In this document: piece after piece, positions 30,867-39,632 of the stretch
Position numbering within the stretch: position 1 is the stretch's first letter
Layout: each line of letters begins with the position of its first letter
Assembly: GCA_003427395.1 (NCBI GenBank)
Contig: BFEA01000085.1
Location: 2,933,196-2,973,833 of the forward strand
Direction of reading: 5' to 3'
DNA: 40,638 nucleotides
From: Chara braunii
Taxonomy: Eukaryota > Streptophyta > Charophyceae > Charales > Characeae
Made by a program: the position numbers and the translations under genes
The notes under the pieces: model-generated
Told to the model about the DNA's origin: nothing
Database searches by the model: none
The model's input: only the letters and a program-made list of their open reading frames with translations

Positions 30867-32544
30867 CAGTGTATGCCCATCCGGAACCCCAGCGTCCACA
30901 TTTAACGTCGAATAACGGCGATAATTCCAGGCTGGACACGAACTGGCCTGAGGTGGCACTTGTTATTATTCATTATTGGTTGACACAAAATGCCAAATTT
31001 CATGCTCCCGTTCCCTCCTCTGCTCCAACGACCGGTCGTCGTCTGGGTAGCGAAAGTCGCAAAGATGGGTTTAAAATACCAAAGGAAACGAACGCACTGG
31101 AGCTGCTCTTCTACTGCCTTCTTCCAAGATACAGGCGTGTCATTGGCACGAAGAATGCCGGACGCCTTCCAGCTTTCGGATAAGAAAGCGCGCAACTCGG
31201 ACTATAGAAATTCACGAAACCCATTTTCACACACTCTCTCCCACCTCCATCCTTCGAAAAATAAGAAGTGCCCAAATCTGGATATCGAAATTTTAGAAAG
31301 AAACCCACTTTCACACAAAGTCTCCCATTTCTAACACCCTCACCTGTCTACTTCTCTCACATATACATACACCTACACGCAGGAAACAAGCCCGCCCGTC
31401 CTGAGCGTCCATCCCGCCCATTTCAAACTGAAATGCGCCGCGCGGCTCGTCGAACGCATTTCGTCGGACCACAAAAGAATACAACTTTTCAATACACGAC
31501 TGCGCCTCGCACACCTCCACCCTCTTGATGTACAGAGTCTTCACACGATGAAAATTTGAAACTCCATCTCAAGCATGCGAAACTCCTCGCAAACACAAAG
31601 ACAACGCTTCTACTACGCAGATAGATAACGCTCCCGCGTTTCCTCTCTAACTCACGCAAGAACCGAGACAAGGTGGGACACGCGGAGAGCCTTCACACTC
31701 ACACCCAGTAAGTACATCCCTCGACCTCGCGAGCAACGAGCAGGGACGCAAACAAGATGACAGAAGCGTTTCCTCTCGTGTTCGCCATATCCAGGATGGC
31801 CAAGCTGACATGTATCACCATCACGGTTGTCCCTTATCCATTGACAATTTCTCACCTCGACGACCTCACCACGCTTTCCCACCCACGCGAGTTGCAGGGG
31901 CACAACTTGAGCTCCTCATTCTTTGCGGGGGCCGGACTCAGCCGGGGCTCCGCGACCAACTTGAAGGCCCGAGAGCCTCAGCACAGGGCAGAGGTTACAT
32001 CCATCCTCTTCTCGGCCGCCGCAAACGTCACTCCGGGCCACATATTTATGCCGCATGGCGCATACACACCACCAACGCACGAAAGCCGGTCGACGAGGTC
32101 TTCTCGTCCTCACGCTTCAGCAGAAACAACGTCGTCGGGATCCCGAATGCAGACCCCGGCCATCGCCGCCCCCATCCGTATCTGCGACCACCACCTTTCT
32201 CCCATCCAACCCTCAACCGACAAGCGAAAGCTATTTGACAAGCCTGCACACGTACACGTATTACGCCACATGGCGCATACACACCACCCACTCACGAAAG
32301 CGGAACGCAGGAAAGTCTTCATTCCCCTCACGCTTCGCTCGGGTCCTATACGGGTGTACATCAGGATGGACGAGCGACATGCACATCCTATCAGAGCAAA
32401 GGCGGACCGCTCAATCAACCAAAACGTCGCAACGACGACGACAAGCCCCGACAGAAATAGTAACCCTGTCGTGCACTTCATACATACATACGTATATGTA
32501 ATATGTATGTCGCCCTCAGGCTTAATTGCCCCCAGGATGGACTC
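30867..32544. other. low-complexity stretch without a supported gene
   Basis: The sequence is C- and A-rich on the plus strand. The longest frame, 31757-32719 (320 residues), is Thr/Pro/His/Ser-rich with no recognised domain and overlaps the more plausible minus-strand frame at 32545-32904, so I do not call it a gene. A direct repeat of about 70 bases (32050-32122 and 32266-32335) lies within it. Confidence 0.35.
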
Positions 32545-32904
32545 TCAATTGCCCCCAGGAGGGAACATCATCCACCACACCAACCTCTCGCCCACAGAGG
32601 GGCTTTCGGGTCCCATGACCTCCTCATCCGAGAGAGAACCACTGCGCGCCAACGAAGTCTGCAGCTCTAGGTGCGAGAATCCCTTGCTCACGCGTCCCCC
32701 ATCTGCAACGACCGGATAGGAAGACGAGGAAAAGGACGACGCTGACGCCGGCTTTTTCCAACTGCCGTCTCCTCCACTGAAGGAGTACGCCGACCCCGAC
32801 GCTATGGATGCTTGAGAGGCCAACGCTGCCGCGCGCAACATTGCGAGCGTCCCCTTCCTGGCCTTCGGAACGTCCATTGCCTTCGTCTTCTCGAAAGAGT
32901 TCAT
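32545..32904 (-). CDS. hypothetical protein or exon, 119 residues
   Basis: A minus-strand frame from ATG (32902-32904) to a stop at 32545 encodes 119 residues. It has a basic N-terminus (KTKAMDVPKARKG), an Ala-rich helical stretch, a Ser-rich middle (PASASSFSSSSYP) and an acidic motif LARSGSLSDEEVMGPESPS that looks like a phosphorylation-prone region of a plant regulatory protein. Just upstream on the minus strand, a pyrimidine-rich TTTCGTTGCTGCAG could be a splice acceptor, so it may be an internal or last exon. No domain is recognised. The alternative is an accidental frame in GC-rich DNA. Confidence 0.3.
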   Translation of the reverse strand: MNSFEKTKAMDVPKARKGTLAMLRAAALASQASIASGSAYSFSGGDGSWKKPASASSFSSSSYPVVADGGRVSKGFSHLELQTSLARSGSLSDEEVMGPESPSVGERLVWWMMFPPGGN

Positions 32905-33194
32905 CGTCGTCCGAAGCTGAGAACCTGCAGCAACGAAACGCCACACCACTGTCCAAAACACGACTTCCGATAGTTTCTCTCTTGGCCACACAGCCTGTCG
33001 AAATTGGAGACGAGAAGAAAATTCGCAAGTTGTCGCAAGTTGTCAGACAATGCTTCTCGACACCTCCTTTCGGAAGTTGTTGTTGTTGAATTGACTCCCC
33101 AGCGTGCTACTCCGACGCTTTCAATAGTCCTCCGGCTGCGCCATCGACTTCTCGTCGAAATTTGGTGAGTGGGCGTACGGTTGGGATGGACAAA

Positions 33195-33607
33195 GAGGAG
33201 CACCCCACTGCTTTGCGGCAAAGCTTCGGAAAACGCTAACAAAAAATGACATGGCAAGCTTTTCCGCTCAGTTTCGTTTTGCCCGCTCCTCCCGGTTCGG
33301 CCGTCCTGAGGGGGTAGCACCCCCCTCGGTTTGCACATAGCATGTGACACGGAGAGCCAGGGATTGGACGAGCACCGAGACAAGGGGATGTGAAGTTCCT
33401 GAATAGAGACAAGCGGATGTGAAGTTTCTGAACTGAATAGGGAAAGTTTTCCCTATCGGGTAACCAGCAACGACCGCCGACCTGCCTAAAATTTGTGCTG
33501 CAGCGGGGTCCGCTTTTCTGTTTCCCATCACCGGGGCCTACAATTTGGGTTTAGCAGAAGCTTTCCGCCTGGAAAGCTTCCGCCAGGCAGGCAGTGGGGT
33601 CCACCTC
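33195..33607. mobile_element. probable inverted-repeat DNA element, copy G
   Basis: The left end GAGGAGCACCCCACTGC and right end, read inward, GAGGTGGACCCCACTGC match. Inside, AAGCTTTCC, GGAAAGCTT and TTTTCC words recur in both orientations, as in the GGGCCTCGC-type elements. The outer boundaries and target duplication are not resolved. Confidence 0.55.
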
Positions 33608-33663
33608 TAATGCGTGTCGTACCCTCAGGCGCCTTTGTCCATTCTACAGTGCTGTGTGGCTAA

Positions 33664-33998
33664 GGGGCTCGCCACACGCCCTTTCGAAAGGCTGCTCGTC
33701 GAAAGAAACACCCCCCTTGGCCACACAGACTTTCAAAAGACCAACCAGCTTTCAATACGGACATCCTAATCTCCCCTTTTTGTTTTTGTTTTTTGCCAGT
33801 AGTCCGTTTTGGGAGTGCCCTTTCCACAAGACCACTCGCGGGCTTTTGAAACCCCCATCGTGACACGTGAGAAGATGTTGCCCATTCGAAAGGCCTTTAG
33901 AATCCCAACTCCCTAACATGTTTTGAAACTTTGTCTAATCCTGTGCGGCCAAGACGGTGTGGATTTTCCATGTTTTGAAAGGCTGTGTGGCGATCCCC
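33664..33998. mobile_element. inverted-repeat DNA element, GGGCCTCGC-type, copy F
   Basis: The left end GGGGCTCGCCACACGCC and right end, read inward, GGGGATCGCCACACAGCC match. TAA flanks both sides (33661-33663, 33999-34001). The word CTTTCGAAAG or TTTTGAAA recurs inside. The CGCCACACAG part is shared with copy E. Non-coding. Confidence 0.85.
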
Positions 33999-34025
33999 TA
34001 AAGGGAGGCAAATTGTCGGAAGGAG

Positions 34026-34105
34026 GCTGTCAAATTTATTCTGACAGCCGTAGATTTTTTTTGCCGCTGTCGAATTTATTCTGACAGCCGTCGATTATTT
34101 TTGCC
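34026..34105 (+). repeat. two tandem 40-bp hairpin units
   Basis: Two exact-length 40-bp units (34026-34065, 34066-34105) differ at only a few bases. Each contains CTGTC, an AT-rich loop and GACAG, able to form a stem-loop, followed by a T-rich run. Confidence 0.9.
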
Positions 34106-34853
34106 TATGGACAGTGGTGCTGTGAGCCCATGAGTACGAGCTCGTTCCATCTCATATATAACACAAAGATATTAGATATTGTGTTCGTCGACATAAATGA
34201 TGTTGTGCACATCTTATGATTAGAGACCCATTTCCGTCAGAACGTGATGAGAAGTCGAAACTGCTCTTATTACCAACACACAAGCACAAAAAATGGCTGC
34301 ATTTTAATTACAAAAAAAAAATGATGTTAGACTGTCAGTCCGTTCACACGAGCCTAGGTCGACAAAGCGACCTTCCAAGGCGCGCGAACCTGCAACTACG
34401 TCTTTTCAAAGTGGCCTGCGACTTTCGCTACCAGCTCACGGCCAGATCATAATGATTTTGCCGCGTAAACTGGCAAGAGCAGTGCTATGCTTCGGGTGAA
34501 CTACTGCCTGTTTAATTACAAATTGACAGAATTGAGGTAAATTGATCGACATTGTCAATGCAAGAGATAAGAAGTCGAAGCAAATGTTCCTATTACCAAC
34601 ACACTTTCACAAATGGCGACATGTAAATTACATAAATTGGCAGAATGTGAACAGAAAAGGTCATCGCATTGCTGATAGACGTGCGCTTCTATAGATACTA
34701 TAATGATATGCATAATTTGAAGAGAAATGTTCGTTGTTATCATACGTAAACAAAATTGAACGTTCATTACGAAGAAATAAATTGTCATTTAGGAGCGACA
34801 ATATAGACCTAGGTAATTTTGAATTTATGTTAGTATACTACATTCTCTTCATA
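34106..34853. other. AT-rich gene-less stretch
   Basis: No gene or repeat was recognised. Confidence 0.4.
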
Positions 34854-34861
34854 CTACTTAT

Positions 34862-35175
34862 TTAGGCTACCACCCGGGCCGCCCGGGTCACCCTATTTTC
34901 CCGGACGGCCCGGCCGTGCAAGGACCAAGGAAGGTCCTAGCAAAACAATAAAAATAAAATAAAAATTCAAAAAACTCCGAAAAAAAAACTATGTTAGGCA
35001 AAAACATGAAGTGAACAACGTTTGCCTCAGAGTCACATCGAAATTCTTTACCAAATTTAAAATAAAAAATAAAGTTAAAACTTAAAAAATAATTTTTAAT
35101 TTTTTAATTTTTTAATTTTTTAATTTTTTTTTTGCCCGGCCGGGCAAGTGGCCCCGCACCACTCTGGTAGCCTAG
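34862..35175. mobile_element. hAT-like MITE
   Basis: Inverted ends TTAGGCTACCA and, read inward from the right, CTAGGCTACCA bound a 314-base element. A perfect 8-bp target duplication CTACTTAT lies on both sides (34854-34861, 35176-35183). Eight-base duplications are the hallmark of the hAT superfamily. Very GC-rich arms (CCCGGGCCGCCCGGG near the left, GCCCGGCCGGGC near the right) enclose an AT-rich core. There is no transposase. Confidence 0.85.
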
Positions 35176-35183
35176 CTACTTAT

Positions 35184-35462
35184 ACAATTACTTCGATCTT
35201 GTTGCTTGTACTACTTCACTCTAGTTAAATTATACTTGTGCAATTACTTCATTTTCACTGACACTCTGGTTAAATTCATATTAAGCATGTGAGTCATTTT
35301 GTGCCATTGTAATATTTTACTACGATAATTTTACATTGCACAGTTTAAATCATTAAATATAATATTTTACTTGAGTACTTTTACATTACATAGTTTAATT
35401 GGTTCTTTTTGTTTTGTCGATGGACCACGGATTGGATATTGCCTTACCAGTCAAATTTAAAA
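35184..35462. other. AT-rich gene-less stretch
   Basis: Repeated TAATATTTTAC and TTTTACATT words occur, but nothing else is recognisable. Confidence 0.4.
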
Positions 35463-36056
35463 TTTCATTTTCCAACCTATTATTATAGAGTTCATTACTA
35501 TAATGAGATTCATAAGTCATGGTTCTTAACTTTTCTTTTTTTTCCCTTTGTTGGTGTTCTTAGGAACAGGCTAAGTTTTTTTAAACGAAAGAAGGAAGAG
35601 GAAAGAAAGGTATTTTTAACTCACTGTGGTTCTTAGGAATGTACTTAGATTTGGAAACAAAGATGAAAGAGACTAACAAAATTTATTTTCAATTTGCCGT
35701 AGTGTTAAAAAATGATCTACGATATTTTCAAAAACGAAGAAGAAACGAGAAAATAACACTTTCATTTTCCAACCTATTATTATAAAATTCATTACTATAA
35801 TGAGATTCATAAGTCATGGCTCTTAACTTTTTTTTTTTTTCCCTTTGTTGGTGTTCTTAGGAACAGGCTAAGATTTTTTAAACGAAAGAAGGAAGAGGAA
35901 AGCAAGGTATTTTTAACTCACTGTGGGTTTTAGGAATGTACTTAGATTTGGAAACAAAGATGAAAGGGAGTAACAAAATTTATTTTTAATTCGCCGTAGT
36001 GTTAAAAAATGATCTACGATATTTTCAAAAACGAAGAAGAAACGGGAAAATAACAC
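35463..36056 (+). repeat. tandem duplication, two 297-bp units
   Basis: Unit 1 (35463-35759) and unit 2 (35760-36056) are nearly identical, with a constant offset of 297 bases. Most differences lie in a T run and single substitutions. It is a recent duplication or a fragment of a satellite. No coding function was seen. Confidence 0.95.
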
Positions 36057-36855
36057 TCAGCGCACAACAAAAAGAATGTGTAAGATACGAAGAAATGAGG
36101 AATGAGAGTGTTGTGGGGCTCGCGCGTAGAACCAAATAGCGTATTCTGAAAGGAGAGCCGAAGGCAGCACACACACACCATCGTAGTGCACAACAAAGAA
36201 AATTGTCATGAAAGTTCTCGAAAAGAAAAAAGTGGGGAGATATGAGGAATTGAGGACGAAGAGTTCATTCTGCCTCGCAAAAGCGCGTAGCGCCGCCGAG
36301 CAAGATGGCAAGAGAAACGAAGTTAACATTCCATGCGATGAAGGCATTCGTGGAGGAAGGCGAGATAAGCGAAAACAAAGAATAAAAGACTACAACCTTT
36401 TCTCGAACACGACGCGCCTCCACCATGAATATATACAAACTTTGACGAGCCAGAGGTAGAACAATGAGGTCGAGGAAGAGAGAGAGAGGGAGTGAGACCA
36501 CACACACACACTCACTCAACTCGACAAGGACTCGAGATGACTCGACGAACACATACACAAAGTGGCAAAGTGGCAAAGTCGCAAAGCCGCAATCTTGGTT
36601 CCGTACACAATGTCACAACAAGTCACACTGAAGCACAAGCATTGAGGCCGAAAAGTGAATCCCCGAACTCAGCTTGAGTCCGAGGGCAGAAGTGCAATTT
36701 GCCTCGGGGCTGAATTGAAAATTGAAGGTCTGAGCCTAAGCGCCAGAATGCCGGATGGCGCCAAGTATCGAAATCCAAAAGTGCCAGAGGCGGAATTTGA
36801 GAACGGGCGCCAACTACAGAGAGCGCCAACAGTCAAGAACCGAAGATCAAAGACT
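36057..36855. other. gene-less stretch
   Basis: Purine-rich sequence without a recognised feature. Confidence 0.4.
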
Positions 36856-36945
36856 AAAAAAAAAAAGAATAGCAGCCTGGCGGGTGACCCACGGACCAGG
36901 GATCGATCCCTGCCCGAGTTCGTAACAGAGACTACGTTTCCGGCC
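36856..36945 (-). mobile_element. tRNA-like SINE candidate with T-rich tail
   Basis: On the minus strand a box A-like GTAGTCTCTGTTA is followed by a box B-like GGGATCGATCCC with a paired T-arm (CAGGG with CCTGG, one mismatch). A short body ends in a T run (plus-strand A run 36856-36866). The head resembles tRNA-Glu but lacks a full anticodon arm. No target duplication was found. Confidence 0.4.
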
Positions 36946-37957
36946 TGATAAGGTCAAAGTGAGGGATGTCAAAATGAGGATGAGTTGTGATCCGGGGAAG
37001 ACAGTACCCAACAACGATAGGAAAGACAACTGCACGTGAGACGAAAGACTGGGAAGCATAATGTACGAACGTACAGGAAGGATTGGGAGAGTGGTCGGTG
37101 AAAGAGAGCGCACCAAAAAGTTCAAGGAAAGGAGAGGGAATAAAAGGCTATTAAGACACAGTCGTCATATACAGCACACTGAAGTAGCGGGGGTGTGGGG
37201 GGGGCACGTATAAAGGAGACACCTGGAAAAATAGAGAGGGAAACGAGGTAAAAGAAGCCATAGGCAGATGAAAGTGGGACATCGAGAGGGAGACATGAAG
37301 GAGACGTGGAACGATAAGGGGAGAGGAGAATACGTGAGCGAGAGGGGGGGGTAATAGAGGACGATATTAAAGCGAGCAATGCAAATTCGAAACAAAGTGG
37401 GAACGGTGGTGCCAAGGGAAAGGAGGCAAGGGAGGAACGCGCCGGAGACGTAGTCGCGGGGGATCGGTGGGTGAAAGGAAAAATGCGGGGCAGTGCAAGG
37501 AAAGAGTATCACCAAAGGATAAGCATAATATAGATGCCTCAAGGAAAAACTACCTTAGTGCATCGATCGGAAAGATGAAGAGTAGAGAGTCGATAAAGCA
37601 TAAGTAAAACCTTGGAAACACCAAATCCAAAATAGAACAAAAGTCGTCTAAAAGAGAGTAATTTGCGCAGGGAAAACTGTAACATACTTGTGGTAGCTAA
37701 CACTGGAAATCGATTGGGAAAAGGATTCACTGATAGTGCACCAGAGGACGACCTAAAGGGAGAGGGGGGTGGGGAGGAATGGGATGGAGGGGAAGCAAGT
37801 TATATAGTGTGCGGGACTTTGAAGTAAAGGAATGACAACGTCCAACTCACCTTGCTCGTGAGACCCTTGTTTGGCCAAACATGTCCTTTCCTTTTCCCAC
37901 TGCTCCGTCTGCATCTCCATATATACCCATCGTCTAAGACAACGCCATTGCCCAATT

Positions 37958-37960
<3 letters not shown>
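36946..37960. other. purine-rich gene-less stretch
   Basis: The plus strand is dominated by A and G with many GAGAGG and GGAAAG words. No gene was recognised. Confidence 0.4.

Positions 37961-38031
<71 letters not shown>
37961..38031 (+). repeat. (TC)n microsatellite
   Basis: About 70 bases of uninterrupted TC repeat. Confidence 0.98.
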
Positions 38032-38034
<3 letters not shown>

Positions 38035-38130
38035 GGCATGTGTGTTAGGAGTAGAAAACCAGTTCGAAGGTTTGATACCTGATCCGCATGAAGGCGGACA
38101 ACGAGAACCTTCAACGCGTGAAGTATAAAC
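38032..38130 (-). mobile_element. weak tRNA-like unit ending in (GA)n
   Basis: On the minus strand, TCCGCCTTCATGCGGA can form an anticodon-type arm, followed by a box B-like GGTATCAAACC. The unit then runs into the microsatellite read as (GA)n. Box A is not convincing. It may be a worn SINE whose tail became the microsatellite. Confidence 0.25.
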
Positions 38131-39065
38131 AGGCGACAAAACGAACCACCAAAAACGTTTGCCCTACTATCCTTCTCAGTTACACAAGATTATATATGTA
38201 TACATCCTCCTCAATTTACAACAGTCAATTTAGTCAATAAACCAGTGCATCCAAAAAAAAAAAAAAAAAAAAAGGTCGGAGGCATTGTCGGCACCAATAC
38301 CCTTACAAGGGTAATTGTGCGTACTTTTGTACCTCGCAGGAGGAGCACTCTTGATAAAATTTAAGGAAGTGGCATGCATTCGCTCGATCGCGACTGACTC
38401 TTGGAAGTCAGGAAGTGGCGGGCGCGCACTTGGATGAGTTAGAGGGGGTGTGTATGGGCGTGCACTTTGTGGGCACGCGTTAGTTAAAATTTTTGACTAG
38501 TGTGAACAAACGAACCGCTCGGTGGTCCAAGTTAGAAATAAGCTAGAGGTTTGGATAGCGTACCGCAGGCCGCAACTTCGGGCGCACTGACGGGGTCGCC
38601 ACCGGCGCAAAGTTAGACCGTCGAGGCTATGGCTAGAGGAAAACTTTCGACTAACTTGCGGAAGGGTGGCGTTTTGAGGCCGCACCATGTGAAGCATGCA
38701 AGTACTACGTTTGACTATAAAGGTATCGGCGGTAGGAGCCGTAACAAATTTTAGCTAGGTACGACGAGTGGATACGGCGCGAGCAAAAGCCGGAGTCTTT
38801 CCGACCAAAGACGATAAAAGCACGCTCTTTTCGATGAGTACGGCGGGCTACGAGAGCCTCGGCCCGTGACCGCAGCATGACGGGGCAATGCGTATGGTGA
38901 ACTCAACAATAGCCGTCCTCCAAGCGGAGAGCATGGCCGTACAGGGCCTTGGGCTCAAGGGGCAGACCAAGAGAGGGCATTGGCGCACCCTTGCAGGCCC
39001 GGGTAGGCTGGAACAGTCTGCAGTTACTCTTCATATGCAGAACTGCGCCTGTTGCAACTAGGCTT
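38131..39065. other. gene-less stretch
   Basis: It contains a 21-base A run (38252-38272) and otherwise no recognised feature. Confidence 0.4.
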
Positions 39066-39350
39066 GGGCTTAGCCTTATTGGTTACAACATTGGACTTTC
39101 ACCATGCAGATCCTGCGATCAAGGCCAGCATGCTGCAGCGACGGAGTAAGGAGTGCGTTTGGAGATAAACCGAGGAGTTGAGGGTTCTGCGGGACTGTCC
39201 CCTTTGGTTTTGCGGGGAGTCCCGACTGCGGGCCCGATGGGCAGGACTGAGGACCGAGTCCCAGCAGTTCCCGTCCCCCAACTCGTTTTTATAGTTTTTT
39301 TTTAATTTTTATTAATTATTATTCCTTTTTTTTTTCTTTTTTTTTTTTAT
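39066..39350 (+). mobile_element. tRNA-Glu-like SINE with T-rich tail
   Basis: TTAGCCTTATTGGTTA (box A, from about 39067) is followed by TTGGACTTTCACCATGCAGA, close to the anticodon arm of tRNA-Glu (UUC), and GCGATCAAGGCC (box B). The body (39128-39285) is GC-rich and partly self-complementary. It ends in a long T-rich tract (39287-39350). Some plant SINE families end in T instead of A. Confidence 0.6.
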
Positions 39351-39404
39351 TCGTCCCATTTTGGGACGTGGTCCGGTTCCGGTCTGTGGGCCGACCGTGG
39401 AACC

Positions 39405-39480
39405 TAAAAGCTTAGCTCAATGGGTACACCATTGAACTGTTGAAATACAGACCTGTGTTCAAATCCAAATGATGGGACGC
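39405..39480 (+). mobile_element. tRNA-derived SINE head, same family as 22461
   Basis: Box A TTAGCTCAATGGGTA (39412-39426) and box B GTGTTCAAATCC (39455-39466) have tRNA-like spacing. The stretch GGTACACC, GAACTGTTGAAAT and CAGACC is shared with 22483-22512. The 3' end is unclear: U6-like sequence follows 70 bases later. Confidence 0.7.
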
Positions 39481-39552
39481 GATAAGTAAATATTTCGGAA
39501 TTGCTTAGGGCCGAGCGGCCCAATGATGATGCCGCGGCCCGCGGCCCTCAGG

Positions 39553-39573
39553 TAGTCCTTCGGGACATCCGTA

Positions 39574-39604
<31 letters not shown>

Positions 39605-39632
39605 GGCTCCTGCGCCAAGGTGACATGTATAA
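39553..39632 (+). ncRNA. U6 snRNA-derived sequence (pseudogene)
   Basis: AGTCCTTCGGGACATCCG, AAAATTGGAACGATACAGAG, the intact ACAGAGA box and the AGC triad, then CCTGCGCCAAGGTGACA, follow U6 closely for about 75 bases. They then diverge before the 3' end. No upstream TATA box at about -30, no plant upstream sequence element and no terminal T run are present, so this is unlikely to be transcribed as U6. It is better preserved than the copy at 9251. Confidence 0.85.

Noticed and set aside
31757-32719. 320-residue open frame on the plus strand
   Set aside because: Low-complexity Thr/Pro/His/Ser composition, no domain, internal repeat in DNA, and overlap with a more protein-like minus-strand frame.
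32986-33663. A further inverted-repeat element between CCACACAGC (32986) and GCTGTGTGG (33651)
   Set aside because: Only about 13 bases match and no target duplication is seen; the second end may belong to an older element interrupted by copy F.
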